This document shows, one piece after another, positions 1 to 8,562 of a DNA stretch of 27,518 nucleotides (position 1 is its first letter; each line of letters begins with the position of its first letter). Source of the stretch: JBAZQS01 sp041645075 (GTDB taxonomy: Bacteria; Patescibacteriota; Patescibacteriia; 2-01-FULL-39-33). The stretch spans positions 1-27,518 of the forward strand of contig JBAZQS010000012.1 in assembly GCA_041645075.1 (NCBI GenBank), in the 5' to 3' direction. Under the pieces are notes generated by a model. The model did no database searches. It saw nothing but the letters and a program-made list of their open reading frames with translations, and was not told the DNA's origin. The position numbers were made by a program, and so were the translations under genes.

Positions 1-573
1 AGTCAGATAATCGCTTATCTTTTTTACGGCCACCGGTAAAAATTTCAAGACCTGACAGCGGGAAACAATGGTCTGGGGCAACTTATCGGCCTCGTCGGCG
101 ATTAAAATAATCACGGTTTTATCGGTTGGTTCTTCTAAAATTTTCAAAAGGGCGTTGGCGGTATGCTTATTGAAATATTGGGCTTCGGGAATGATGGCGA
201 TTTTATAACTATTTAAAAACGTGGCCTGTTGCAGGCGGCTCTTTAAATCACGAATCTGGTCAATGGCAATGTCTTTTTTTAATTTACCGGTCTTATCGTC
301 TATAATTCTTTCCACGATATAAACATCAGGATGAAGGCCGTTTTTAAATTGCTGGCAATGAAAACATTCGCCGCAGGGCATTGGGCCTTGCTGTCCTTGG
401 CAAAGAATGGAACCAATAAATTCCTTGGCGACGGCGTACTTGCCCAAATTGGCCGGTCCGACAAATAAATAACCATGGGCAACGCGGTCATTTAAAATAG
501 CGGATTGTAAAAAATCAGTGATTTTTTCCTGCCCGCAAATAGGCCAGTTAAATTGCTTTTCTTGCTCTTTCAT
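1..573 (-). CDS. holB: DNA polymerase III delta' subunit, N-terminal part (runs off left edge)
   Basis: This is the clamp-loader subunit that helps load the sliding clamp at replication forks. I translated 191 codons from the ATG at 573; the reading frame is open to the window edge. Visible are a degenerate P-loop (GPANLGKY, residues 39-46, with Tyr where Ser/Thr is usual), four zinc-site cysteines at 58, 67, 70 and 73 with the 9-3-3 spacing of delta'/DnaX proteins, the family block NALLKILEEP (140-149) and the SRC motif (171-173). The degenerate P-loop favours delta' over the ATP-hydrolysing gamma/tau subunit, although the zinc module is shared by both. The C-terminal collar domain lies outside the window. 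No Shine-Dalgarno motif is visible before the ATG, and a palindromic element lies just upstream. Confidence 0.87.
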   Translation of the reverse strand, partial: MKEQEKQFNWPICGQEKITDFLQSAILNDRVAHGYLFVGPANLGKYAVAKEFIGSILCQGQQGPMPCGECFHCQQFKNGLHPDVYIVERIIDDKTGKLKKDIAIDQIRDLKSRLQQATFLNSYKIAIIPEAQYFNKHTANALLKILEEPTDKTVIILIADEADKLPQTIVSRCQVLKFLPVAVKKISDYLT

Positions 574-622
574 CTGAATTAGATTTTACCATTTATCACG
601 GCCGCAATCAAGTAGGGACATG

Positions 623-799
623 GAGATGGTTGCAAAACCCTATTTCTGCTGCAATCTCTGATTTTTGACTGCGACGGCGTCAGATTTCATAAAATGTCCT
701 CACCGTAGCTGCGGCTACGGTTCCGGGCATTTTACTCATCTTCCTTGTCTCGTTCAAAAATCAGAGATTTCGCTACGAAAAGGGTTTTGCAACCATCTC
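623..799. repeat. 177-bp nested palindromic element overlapping the 3' end of the GT4 gene
   Basis: Two 46-base arms (623-668 and 754-799) are inverted copies of each other, with 39 of 46 positions matching by hand count and no gaps. Inside them sits a second symmetric hairpin: TAAAATG (690-696) pairs with 728-734, and ACCGTAGC (702-709) pairs with GCTACGGT (714-721) around a 4-base loop. The whole structure is symmetric around base 711. Its right arm encodes the last residues and the stop codon of the neighbouring glycosyltransferase. There is no transposase, so it would be a non-autonomous palindromic repeat. Genome-wide copy number is unknown to me. Confidence 0.85.
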
Positions 800-1902
800 A
801 TGGTCTCTCTGGCGGTTTCTGTCCAAGAAAATATTTCCGCCCGCTTCAATCCCTTTTCCTTTAATAATTTTCTGTATTCCTCATTGCTTAAAATAAAACC
901 TATTTTATCGGCAATCTCGGCTGGCTGGCGCGGGTCAACAAACACCGCCGCCTCGCCGGCCACTTCTCGGTGCGGTTCTAAATCAGAGGCGATAACCGGC
1001 GTACCGCAAGCCAGGGCTTGGACAATCGGCAAACCAAAACCCTCATACAAAGTCGGAAATAAAAACACTTCGGCTAAATTGATAATAGTCGGCACATCCT
1101 CTTCCGGCACATAGCCGGGCCGGATAATTTTTTCGCCCAGCCCCGAATCGCTGATTAATTGTTTTATGGCTTCAGATTCATTGCCGGCATTGCCGATTAA
1201 AACCAAATTTAATTCCGGATATTTAGCGGCGGCCAAAATAAATGATTTGATAATATTAATGATATTTTTTTTGCGTTCCAATCGGCCGATAAAAAGCAAA
1301 TACGGCTTTTTGATTTTGTATTTTTCTAAAACGCTTTCGTCCGGCTGATTAATTCTTTTATATTTATTTTTGTCATAGCCCAAATAAGTAACTTTAATTT
1401 TATCAGCATCAACGCCATATAATTCAATGATTTCCTTTTTTGAAAATTCAGAAACCGTAATAATAATATCGGCTCGCCGTTTTATTTTCCTCATGGTCAA
1501 ATCATGGTACCAGAATTGAATTTTTTTATACAGGGCGGGAAACCGCTTAAAGCCGACATCATGAACTGTAATAACGACTTTGATTTTTTTCGGTATGGGC
1601 AGAAAAGGAATGGTGTGCGCCGAGACATATAAAACATCGGGCGGATTAGTGATTAATTCCCACCAAAGCCGTATCTGGGTCCATAAATATTTTGGCAGCC
1701 AATTTAAAGATTTTTCTCGCCAGTTATCCGGCACAACTTCTAAGCCGTCACGTAATTTTTCATTTGTATACAAAACAAAATTGGTCGGGATGACACCAGG
1801 AGATGTCATTTTTTTTAATTCCTGAATCACATGATAAGAATACCATTCTACACCGGTGCGATTTTGTTTGTTGGCGCGGGAAGCGTCTATGCCGATAACC
1901 AT
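754..1902 (-). CDS. GT4-family (group 1) glycosyltransferase
   Basis: This is a cytosolic GT-B retaining glycosyltransferase, probably building cell-surface glycan from a nucleotide-sugar donor. The N-terminal domain opens with GIDASRA and a Gly-rich acceptor loop (residues 4-20). The C-terminal donor domain has GRLERKKN (207-213), with the Arg and Lys that contact donor phosphate, and EGFGLPIVQALACGTPVI (287-304). The second acidic residue of the usual E-x7-E motif is Gln295 here, a variant that I believe also occurs in related enzymes. Substrate cannot be told from sequence. The last 15 or so residues (from about 368) are encoded by the right arm of the palindromic element at 623-799, so the natural C-terminus has been replaced or extended. 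It lies downstream of mreB and other glycosyltransferase genes. Confidence 0.88.
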   Translation of the reverse strand: MVIGIDASRANKQNRTGVEWYSYHVIQELKKMTSPGVIPTNFVLYTNEKLRDGLEVVPDNWREKSLNWLPKYLWTQIRLWWELITNPPDVLYVSAHTIPFLPIPKKIKVVITVHDVGFKRFPALYKKIQFWYHDLTMRKIKRRADIIITVSEFSKKEIIELYGVDADKIKVTYLGYDKNKYKRINQPDESVLEKYKIKKPYLLFIGRLERKKNIINIIKSFILAAAKYPELNLVLIGNAGNESEAIKQLISDSGLGEKIIRPGYVPEEDVPTIINLAEVFLFPTLYEGFGLPIVQALACGTPVIASDLEPHREVAGEAAVFVDPRQPAEIADKIGFILSNEEYRKLLKEKGLKRAEIFSWTETARETMRWLQNPFRSEISDF

Positions 1903-2035
1903 AATTTTTAATTTACAATTTTCAATAAATGACCCAATGAATCAATTTTCAAGAAAATAAAAGTTTGAATCATTGAAAATTGAAAATTCATTGTAAATTG
2001 AGAATTGATAATTGAAAATTTATTTAGCGACCATT
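1903..2035. repeat. AT-rich spacer with inverted repeats
   Basis: The 133-base spacer between mreB and the GT4 gene is made of repeated short AT-rich words (variants of CAATTTTCAA and TTGAAAATT) in both orientations. For example, AATTTACAAT near 1911 is mirrored by ATTGTAAATT near 1991-2000. It could fold into imperfect hairpins after the mreB stop, but has no clean GC stem with a U-tract. It resembles in style the spacers at 11785-11882 and 19037-19100. I see no coding potential. Confidence 0.6.
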
Positions 2036-3043
2036 TTATTTGGTCGCCAAAATACTTCTCTTATAACTCTCTAAGTTCTCCAAAGCGATACCCGTGCCTT
2101 TGGCCACGCAAAACAAAGCGTCATCGGCCACATAAGCCGATAAGCCGGTCGCCCGATTAACCAATCTGTCTATATTCCTTAACAAGCTTGAACCGCCCGC
2201 CATAACCACCCCCTTATCAATCACATCCGCGGATAATTCCGGCGGCGTTTTATGCAACACATTTTTAATGGCCTGAACAATGCCGTCCAATTCCGTCTGA
2301 ATGGCGTCCGTAACATCATCAGAAGACACGGTGATGGTTTTGGGCAGGCCCGTAATCATATCCCGGCCGCGCACATCCATAAATAATTTTTCATCCATAA
2401 ATAAGGCCGAACCGATATTGATTTTAATATCCTCGGCCGTCCTCTCACCGATGGCTAAATTATATTTTCTTCTAATATACTCGGTAATCGCCACGTCAAA
2501 TTTATTGCCGCCAATTCTGACGGAATTGGCCGCGACGATGCCGCCCAATGAGATCACCGCTATTTCCGTGGTGCCGCCGCCAATATCAATGATCATATGG
2601 CCGGATGCCGAGCCAATGGGTATATTGGCGCCAATGGCCGCCACAATCGGCTCCTTGATGATATAGGCGGCCTTGGCGCCGGCCGCGATCGTGGCATCAA
2701 CCACGGCGCGCCTTTCGGTGGAAGTAATTCCCGCCGGCACCGCGACCATAACCTCGGGCCTAAACAACCGCACCCCGCCCAGCGCTTTATTGATAAAATA
2801 TCTCAACATGGCTTCCGTCGTCTTATAATCGGCAATAACCCCGTCTTTCAATGGCCTCAGGGCAATAATCGTATCCGGCGTCCGGCCCAGCATTTCTTTG
2901 GCTTCGGCGCCGACGGCAATGATTTTTCTATCAATAGTAGAAATCGCCACCACCGATGGCTCGTTTATGACCACGCCTTTTTTAGGCACATACACTAAAA
3001 TATTGGTTGTGCCCAAATCAATGCCGATTTTTTTTAGAAACAT
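2036..3043 (-). CDS. mreB: Rod-shape determining protein MreB
   Basis: MreB is a bacterial actin that forms membrane-associated filaments and guides lateral wall synthesis. The 335-aa length is normal for the family. The ATPase blocks are present: phosphate-1 GIDLGTTN (residues 7-14), phosphate-2 IDIGGGTTEIAV near 150, and the adenosine-site MAGGSSLL near 285. PSVVAI near residue 30 is also typical. It directly follows the DUF4012 gene (12-base gap), so wall guidance and envelope glycan genes appear to share a transcript. MreC, MreD and RodA are not in the window. The region has higher GC than its surroundings, which is common for conserved genes in such genomes. No Shine-Dalgarno motif is visible. 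Confidence 0.97.
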   Translation of the reverse strand: MFLKKIGIDLGTTNILVYVPKKGVVINEPSVVAISTIDRKIIAVGAEAKEMLGRTPDTIIALRPLKDGVIADYKTTEAMLRYFINKALGGVRLFRPEVMVAVPAGITSTERRAVVDATIAAGAKAAYIIKEPIVAAIGANIPIGSASGHMIIDIGGGTTEIAVISLGGIVAANSVRIGGNKFDVAITEYIRRKYNLAIGERTAEDIKINIGSALFMDEKLFMDVRGRDMITGLPKTITVSSDDVTDAIQTELDGIVQAIKNVLHKTPPELSADVIDKGVVMAGGSSLLRNIDRLVNRATGLSAYVADDALFCVAKGTGIALENLESYKRSILATK

Positions 3044-3055
3044 ATTTCAGAATAG

Positions 3056-5023
3056 TTAAAATTTTAATACTATTCCCCTATCAACCGACAAATCCGTATC
3101 CCATTCAACCGACTTGCCCGCAAATTTTGTCGGCGAATTTTCCGTATTATAAGCGGAAATATACTTATTGAAGTTTAAATTAATTTTCAAATTATGTCCA
3201 ATGGTTCCCGGCTGCTTCTGAACAATAAATGTATACAGCCCCCGCTGATACTCTTTCTTAATATTATCCGGCAACCTATATTCTAACACCAAGGTCTTGT
3301 TGTCGCCCGGGTCAACGGTTAAAAAAGTGGCAAAATACTTCTTGCCCAATTCGGCGCGCGCCTCTAAATTTTTTGCTAAGTCCAAATTTGTAATCTGATC
3401 TTTGTCTTGAATATATCCCCTTAAAAACCAAGTCCCGGCCGGCGCGTAAACCCTCACATAAGTCCGATAATTAGTAATGAGGCCAGGTGTATGCTTGCCT
3501 TGATGATTATAATTTATGATCACGCGCCCAATCAAATCACCATTATTATTTTCATTTACTTCGTAGGCAATCAACTTCTCCATAACAGAATCGGTCTTAA
3601 GGGCGGCAAAATTACTGTCAACCACCATCAAATAGTCGCCTTTAGTTGATTTAACCTCGCCTGACCAATTCTTTTCCGTGAAATATTTCTGCAAATCCGG
3701 ATTTGTAAGATAGACCAAAATATTTTTTTGGTCAATATTTTTCTTAAATGCCAGCCACAGTTTAGCCAAATCCTCGAGCGGCAAATTATGGATATTATCA
3801 ATTAGAATTTTGGTTAAAGACCCGATAATCGCTTTTCGGCTGGTTTCGCTGATGCCGCGTTTCTTATAATCCTGCTCCACAAAATTTTCCAAAACATTGG
3901 CAAAGTCCTGGTGGGCAAAATTAACGCCATCGGCCATAACCGGCCCCATCACGGCCAATAAGTTAGCGATAAAATCCGGCGTAATAGCGATCACGCCATC
4001 TACGCGCTGGGGCGGCAAACCGGCCCGCTTCGCCGGAGCTTCAGCGAGGCGAGCATTTTTTCTCTCTTCATTAAAAAACCATAAAATATTTTTGGCGGCA
4101 GTCGGCCAATCCGGCGACCAATTAGCGTCTCTCATAAACCAATTCTTCTGTTTGTTGTATATGAGCATGGGCAGCGGCGCCGGCGCCTCAAGTTTGCCTT
4201 CAGAAAATTTATCCAAATTGTAAATATCATCCGTAAAAATATTTTTAATCTCGCCGTCTTTGGCCGTGATTAAGCCATAACTGCCGATAAAACCGCCGGT
4301 CGGCCTTATTTCCATATTATTTTGAAAAATAAAAAGATAGGTTTTTTCCCGCTCATAGCCCAAAAGTTCGGGCAAATTGCTGGCGATGGGCAAAACGGTT
4401 TCTGTGTTATCAACCGCCTGTCTTAATAATTGGTCAAAAGATAATATCTTTTCTTTTAGGGGGCGCCACAAATTATTCGTATTGGTTTCTCTAAGCCGCT
4501 GTTTGGCCGCTTCAACTGAATTTTCTACCGCAAAAAATATTTGCCGATTTTCACTTATTGATTTTAATAATTCTTTTTTTTGTTCGGGCTCGCTAAAACC
4601 CAAACCTGAATTCTTGCCTTTAAAATTTTGAGCGATACCCCCCAGCAAACCAAAAATCTTGCCATAACCGGATAGTAAGTCGGAAGTCGCGGACAACAGC
4701 TTATCGGCGGAATCGGCGGTTCGGCCGATAGACGGCCAATATAATATCAGACCCAATTTTTTTAAATCGGCCCTGATATTTTTAATATCATTATCAATTT
4801 TTATGAGCGACTCGTTTAATTTGTCCCAATTATTATCGACTAAAAAATCCTTGGCCTGACTGACGTTTTTTTCTAAAGCCGATATTTGCTGGGCCAAAAT
4901 CGGCCCGTAAATGATTAGCGGCAAAGCCACGACCCAGAATAATATTAAAAATATAACTAAAAAAACCACCGCCAACCCGTACCAATTAAACTTCGGTTTT
5001 TTTAATGGGCGGTGATTAAACAT
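3056..5023 (-). CDS. DUF4012-type membrane-anchored extracytoplasmic protein
   Basis: This 655-aa protein has a short basic N-terminus, one membrane segment at about residues 15-37, and a helical, probably coiled-coil stretch at about 40-100. A large extracytoplasmic domain follows. The block around residues 235-260 (RPTGGFIGSYG) and the VDGVIAITPDFIANLL segment near 340 are hallmarks I associate with DUF4012 proteins, which are frequent in Patescibacteria and Actinobacteria and lie in polysaccharide clusters. The biochemical role is not established. Residues about 324-334, just before VDGV, look like an extra peptide encoded by a GC-rich palindrome at 4023-4054. The gene sits one base after the stop of the upstream GT2 gene and 12 bases before mreB. 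Confidence 0.8.
   Translation of the reverse strand: MFNHRPLKKPKFNWYGLAVVFLVIFLILFWVVALPLIIYGPILAQQISALEKNVSQAKDFLVDNNWDKLNESLIKIDNDIKNIRADLKKLGLILYWPSIGRTADSADKLLSATSDLLSGYGKIFGLLGGIAQNFKGKNSGLGFSEPEQKKELLKSISENRQIFFAVENSVEAAKQRLRETNTNNLWRPLKEKILSFDQLLRQAVDNTETVLPIASNLPELLGYEREKTYLFIFQNNMEIRPTGGFIGSYGLITAKDGEIKNIFTDDIYNLDKFSEGKLEAPAPLPMLIYNKQKNWFMRDANWSPDWPTAAKNILWFFNEERKNARLAEAPAKRAGLPPQRVDGVIAITPDFIANLLAVMGPVMADGVNFAHQDFANVLENFVEQDYKKRGISETSRKAIIGSLTKILIDNIHNLPLEDLAKLWLAFKKNIDQKNILVYLTNPDLQKYFTEKNWSGEVKSTKGDYLMVVDSNFAALKTDSVMEKLIAYEVNENNNGDLIGRVIINYNHQGKHTPGLITNYRTYVRVYAPAGTWFLRGYIQDKDQITNLDLAKNLEARAELGKKYFATFLTVDPGDNKTLVLEYRLPDNIKKEYQRGLYTFIVQKQPGTIGHNLKINLNFNKYISAYNTENSPTKFAGKSVEWDTDLSVDRGIVLKF
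4023..4054. repeat. Intragenic GC-rich palindrome (family 1), in DUF4012 gene
   Basis: This 32-base stretch is symmetric at 12 of 16 paired positions, and the four mismatches are all transitions. It carries CCCGCTTCGCC on one side and GCGAGGCGAGC on the other, the same words as the elements at 6584-6634 and 10888-10913. It is read in frame as ARLAEAPAKRAG within an otherwise normal DUF4012 domain, in a GC-rich island inside an AT-rich gene. Confidence 0.75.
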
Positions 5024-5024
5024 T

Positions 5025-5798
5025 TCAGAGAGAATATTTTTTTAAATACCTAAACCAGTCCATAATATGAATCCAAAAAATTTTTGAGAAAACGCCACTT
5101 TGAGCCGACTCCCTTTTATGATAATGGACAATGTCGGTCTCGGCATAATAATAAACTTTATAATTTACGGCTTTAAATTTCTGGCACCAAGCCACATCGC
5201 CAAAGTATAAAAATAAGCTCTCATCCATTAATCCGACTTTTTCTATGGCCGACCTTCTAATCATCATAAAAGCGCCCAAAATCCAGTCCACTTCTCTGGT
5301 GATTTGATGGTCAAAATCAGTCATTAAATAATTATCAATTTCTTTTTTGGCAAAAGGCAATTTTCCTAAAATGGTGCGGCGGTATATGGGCACCATCGGT
5401 CCCGGAAACCGCAGGCAGGACATTTGAATTGAGCCATCGGGATTTTTTAATTTTGGCCCCACCAAGGCCGCTTCCGGATGTTCCTCCATAAATCGGTAAA
5501 TTTTATCAATAGAATCGTCTTTAACCGCGATATCGGTGTTGGAAATCAAAATATATTTGCCCGTGGAATTCCTAATCCCTAAATTATTGCCTTTATGAAA
5601 ACCAAGATTCTCATTAGATGCAATTAGCTTTACATTAGGAAATTTTTCCTTCACTAACTCCACTGAACCATCTTGCGAATTGTTATCCACCACAATCACT
5701 TCATAGTCCACGGCTGGTGGATACATAAAAATGCCCCCCAAACACTGCTTGAGAAGGCCGCGGGTTTTATAATTATTTATGATTATTGAAATCTCCAT
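5025..5798 (-). CDS. GT2-family glycosyltransferase
   Basis: This 257-aa soluble GT-A enzyme is of the type that adds rhamnose or other sugars to surface polysaccharide. It has the nucleotide-binding start ISIIINNY (residues 3-10), VVDNNSQDGS (36-45), the metal-site NTDI (87-90, a DxD equivalent) and the acceptor-side segment WILGAFMMIRRS near 170-181. No membrane helix is evident, unlike the 500-aa GT2 further upstream. It precedes the DUF4012 gene with a one-base gap, implying co-translation. A candidate promoter (TTTGAC, 18-base spacer, TGA-TAAATT) lies 20-50 bases upstream. The sugar and acceptor cannot be read from the sequence. Confidence 0.88.
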   Translation of the reverse strand: MEISIIINNYKTRGLLKQCLGGIFMYPPAVDYEVIVVDNNSQDGSVELVKEKFPNVKLIASNENLGFHKGNNLGIRNSTGKYILISNTDIAVKDDSIDKIYRFMEEHPEAALVGPKLKNPDGSIQMSCLRFPGPMVPIYRRTILGKLPFAKKEIDNYLMTDFDHQITREVDWILGAFMMIRRSAIEKVGLMDESLFLYFGDVAWCQKFKAVNYKVYYYAETDIVHYHKRESAQSGVFSKIFWIHIMDWFRYLKKYSL

Positions 5799-5819
5799 TA
5801 TTTAAAATTACAATGCTTT

Positions 5820-5849
5820 AATTTATCACATTTTATAATTATAGTCAAA
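5820..5849 (-). promoter_or_regulatory. Candidate promoter for the 257-aa GT2 gene
   Basis: On the minus strand, TTTGAC (5849-5844) is followed by an 18-base spacer and TAAATT (5825-5820), with TGA just before the -10 box (extended -10). The predicted leader is about 15 bases. It overlaps the spacer after the preceding GT2 gene. Confidence 0.45.
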
Positions 5850-5870
5850 CTATCAACCGCACCTGATAGT
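5849..5870 (-). terminator. Weak hairpin after the 360-aa GT2 gene
   Basis: A 7-bp perfect stem (ACTATCA with TGATAGT) and an 8-base loop begin a few bases after the stop codon at 5873. The stem is AU-rich and the following tract (TTGACTATAATT) is not a pure U run, so termination would be weak. Confidence 0.3.
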
Positions 5871-5872
5871 GG

Positions 5873-6955
5873 TTAATTAATCCATTTTCTTATGTAGTTA
5901 AAATTCACCTTCGCTCGGTTCAAAATCAATTTTCTTTTTCTAAGCATTTTCGGCATTAAATGAAATAAACTGCCAACAGCGCGCAAATTTGACCATTCAA
6001 AAATTAGAATGTAGATAAATTTCTTCAATTCATACCATAATATTTGCGGCAGATATTTTATTAAATTAGCGCTGAATTCATTTTTTAAAATCACAAAAAA
6101 ATGATTGCGATAAGAATAGTATTTGGCGAAATTAGATTGATTTTTTTTATTTTCCATTATTTTCCGTATTCCTTTTCGTTCCGAACCGCTCATGGTTCTA
6201 ATATGATAAGCCGTGGCCTCGGGAATCAGCAGTGATTTCCAGCCATTGAGTTGCAGACGCCACGCCAAATCAACATCCTCTTTGTAGCAGAAAAAATCCT
6301 CATCAAAATATTCTCCTTGCGGATGGTCTTGGGTCTTAACCAAACAATCTTCAAGCGCCCGCCGATTATAAAGAACAAGCGCCCCGGAATGGCCGAAGAC
6401 CTCTTGCTCATTGATAAATTTATCCGATGCCTTCCCCGCTCCCAATTCCACCACCCGATGGCTTTTAAATATTTTCAAGCCGCAGGAATCAATAATATTT
6501 AATTTTTCAATATCATTGATTTCTTTATTAATAATCTTCATTTTTAAAACCTTGCCGCCAAGCGCGCCAAATTGTTCATTAACGGGCTCGCCTCCTCGCC
6601 TCGCGGCGAAGCGGGGCTGAGTCGAAGCGGGCGCATCGGCTTTATTCATAATGATTTCCAGCCAATCCGATTCAAGTATAATATCCGGATTACAAACTAA
6701 AATATATGGCGAATTTAATAATTTTATACCTTGATTGTGCGCCTTGGCAAAACCCAAATTTTTATTATTTTGAAAAACCGTTACCTCCGGATAATTGGCT
6801 TTTAAAAATTTCACCGCGCCGTCTTGGGACTCATTATCTATGACTAAAACTTGAAAGTCCCGATAGGTCTGGCTAAAAATAGAAGTTAAGCAATCGGGCA
6901 AAAACTTCAAGCTATTCCAGATAACGATTTGAATTGTGACGCGGGGAAAATTCAT
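5873..6955 (-). CDS. GT2-family glycosyltransferase (rhamnosyltransferase-like)
   Basis: This 360-aa GT-A enzyme opens with VTIQIVIWNSLKFLPDCL. It contains VIDNESQDGA (residues 38-47), NNKNLGFAKAHNQGI near 63-77, the metal site NPDI (89-92), GHSGALVLYNR near 190 and a FCYKEDVDLAWRLQ segment with the acidic catalytic motif near 225. This arrangement is typical of WbbL-like enzymes that extend surface polysaccharide. The C-terminal 100 residues are basic with amphipathic stretches, suggesting peripheral membrane contact. Residues 107-123 (starting APAST and ending RRGGE) interrupt the usual link between NPDI and GALGGKV and are encoded by a GC-rich palindrome at 6584-6634. It is 20 bases after the 500-aa GT2 gene. 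Confidence 0.88.
   Translation of the reverse strand: MNFPRVTIQIVIWNSLKFLPDCLTSIFSQTYRDFQVLVIDNESQDGAVKFLKANYPEVTVFQNNKNLGFAKAHNQGIKLLNSPYILVCNPDIILESDWLEIIMNKADAPASTQPRFAARRGGEPVNEQFGALGGKVLKMKIINKEINDIEKLNIIDSCGLKIFKSHRVVELGAGKASDKFINEQEVFGHSGALVLYNRRALEDCLVKTQDHPQGEYFDEDFFCYKEDVDLAWRLQLNGWKSLLIPEATAYHIRTMSGSERKGIRKIMENKKNQSNFAKYYSYRNHFFVILKNEFSANLIKYLPQILWYELKKFIYILIFEWSNLRAVGSLFHLMPKMLRKRKLILNRAKVNFNYIRKWIN
6584..6634. repeat. Intragenic GC-rich palindrome (family 1, doubled arms), in GT2 gene
   Basis: Outer arms GCTCGCCTC (from 6586) and GAAGCGGGC (ending near 6632), plus an inner pair CTCGCCTCGC and GGCGAAGCGGGG, make a nested palindrome using the same words as the elements at 4023 and 10888. 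Relative to those genes it is inserted in the opposite orientation. It adds about 17 codons without a stop. Confidence 0.72.
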
Positions 6956-6975
6956 TTTATAGTATAAATATTAAA

Positions 6976-8478
6976 TTAGACCTTTTTCTCCGTCACCCAA
7001 AATCCAAGCCGCCATTTGCCGCCAAGCATCAGCCGCGTTTGGGCCTCAATGGCCGGTATAGAACCAAACACCACCATGGTGATGGGAAATACCGCCCACT
7101 GGGCAATCATAATGATATAATTCCAGAAACCATAACCCCGCGGCCGGGGGGGCAAAACTATCGTATACATAATCGCGTTAAAAATCAGGCCGACCATGCC
7201 GATCATCATTAAATTTTGCAGGGTATAGGGCGCGTTCTGAAAAAGGACCGTGGCCTTGGCTTCGGGCGAGGCCAGCCAAAGCGGCACCCGGCCGACAATC
7301 AGGATAATTAAAGGCGCCGTGGCCCACGAATACATGCCTTCAACCTGATTCCATAAATAGTGAAGGCGTTTTTTTAGGGGTATTTTCCGATTGGCGTGTT
7401 TGCCAAAAAAATTATCCCAAAGCCAAGGAAGGTGCTCTACGCCCCACGCCCAACGCCTCATTTGCTTATATTGATTGATTAAACTTTTCCCCAGCGAGCC
7501 GATTTGAACCGTATCCATGGAAAGCGTGACAAACATGGGCACCACTTCATAATCACCATCATATTTGACCAGACCCTGAAGGCAAATACGCGAATCCTCG
7601 GTGACAATTGTTTTATCATGAAAACCGACATCAACTAACATTTTGAAACTCATGCTGTGCGAAGAAAAAGTCAGCAATCTCTCGGCGCGCGACATATCGG
7701 TCAAAAGCCAAAAAGTGGTCGCGCTGGCCACGACGCGAATAATGGGATTTGATTCCCAAATATTATTGTTATAAAGAATGAGTGGCTGATAACTGGCATG
7801 CGTGGGCCGAGGATGAGTTATAAATTTATAAGTCAAGCAGGAAAAATATTGCTCATGCGGCAGGGTTTCAATATCAAAACAGGAAACAATAATTTTTTCA
7901 TAGTCAATTTTAAGTCCATCAACTAATTTCTTTACTTCTAATTCCATATAATGAACATTGGAGCCCTTGCCGGGCAATTCATCCTCGGCGGGCGGATGAA
8001 CCGTGATAAGCAGTTTAAAAAATTTATCGCCGAATTTTTCTTTGATTTGCCGGGCAATTTTTTCAAAATTTTCCCGGTCTCTTCCTTCCCCGCCCAAAAC
8101 CACGATAATTCTGTCTTTGGGATAATCCACCTCGCCTAATTTTTGAAAAGATCTTTCAATGACTTCATAGGGTTCTTTATAAGTTGGATAGGTGATGATA
8201 TGATAATAATCCAAATAATTTTTGCCGCTCTTCTCGGCTATTTCTTTCAGCCGGCCGAGCCAATTGATTTTTGTGTCCCGGCGAAATCTAAGCCAGGAAA
8301 TAAAAAGCCAAACCATCATATAAAAAAGACGGACAATCCAATAGACCACAAAAACAATAATAAAATATATCGCCCAGAGAGGGCGGATAAATGATAGCGA
8401 TATTAAAACAATAAAAGTCAGCCAGACCAGGGCGGCTGGGAATATTTCCGCTATTCTTGAATAAGATTTATCACTCAT
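6976..8478 (-). CDS. Membrane-embedded processive-type GT2 glycosyltransferase
   Basis: This 500-aa protein has two or three N-terminal membrane helices (about 13-60), a cytosolic GT-A domain and four or so C-terminal helices (about 380-480). Catalytic signs are an acidic SCFDIET motif near 200, TEDSRICLQG near 295 as the second acidic site, and the QMRRW box near 343. That last box is typical of processive inverting GT2 enzymes such as cellulose, hyaluronan or beta-glucan synthases. A role in making a membrane or surface polysaccharide is inferred. Which sugar is polymerised is unknown, and no PilZ domain is seen. It starts the envelope block: an intrinsic terminator (8524-8552) lies upstream and a good promoter (8488-8516) sits just before its ATG. 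Confidence 0.85.
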   Translation of the reverse strand: MSDKSYSRIAEIFPAALVWLTFIVLISLSFIRPLWAIYFIIVFVVYWIVRLFYMMVWLFISWLRFRRDTKINWLGRLKEIAEKSGKNYLDYYHIITYPTYKEPYEVIERSFQKLGEVDYPKDRIIVVLGGEGRDRENFEKIARQIKEKFGDKFFKLLITVHPPAEDELPGKGSNVHYMELEVKKLVDGLKIDYEKIIVSCFDIETLPHEQYFSCLTYKFITHPRPTHASYQPLILYNNNIWESNPIIRVVASATTFWLLTDMSRAERLLTFSSHSMSFKMLVDVGFHDKTIVTEDSRICLQGLVKYDGDYEVVPMFVTLSMDTVQIGSLGKSLINQYKQMRRWAWGVEHLPWLWDNFFGKHANRKIPLKKRLHYLWNQVEGMYSWATAPLIILIVGRVPLWLASPEAKATVLFQNAPYTLQNLMMIGMVGLIFNAIMYTIVLPPRPRGYGFWNYIIMIAQWAVFPITMVVFGSIPAIEAQTRLMLGGKWRLGFWVTEKKV

Positions 8479-8487
8479 TATGGATTA

Positions 8488-8516
8488 AAATTAGCATTTT
8501 TTTAATATAAAATCAA
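8488..8516 (-). promoter_or_regulatory. Promoter for the envelope glycosyltransferase block
   Basis: On the minus strand TTGATT (8516-8511), a 17-base spacer and TAATTT (8493-8488) are preceded by TGC, an extended -10. Only 9 bases separate the -10 box from the ATG at 8478, so the transcript would have a leader of about 2 bases or none. It lies directly after a terminator, fitting the start of a new unit. Confidence 0.6.
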
Positions 8517-8523
8517 GACGCAA

Positions 8524-8552
8524 AAAAACACCAGACAAATATCGGTGTTTTT
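8524..8552 (-). terminator. Intrinsic terminator after the first gpmI gene
   Basis: On the minus strand a stem AAAAACACC/GGTGTTTTT (9 bp, loop about 11 bases) ends in a run of seven T, starting about 11 bases after the gpmI stop codon. Because the stem is flanked by A and T runs on both sides, it could work in both directions. Confidence 0.75.
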
Positions 8553-8562
8553 AAAAAAAAAT

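Noticed and set aside
665..1114. 149-aa plus-strand reading frame
   Set aside because: It runs across the palindromic element and antisense to the GT4 gene, with no family likeness. It is a shadow frame.
2301..2998. Plus-strand reading frames of 121 and 133 aa
   Set aside because: They are antisense to mreB, whose reading frame is conserved and complete.
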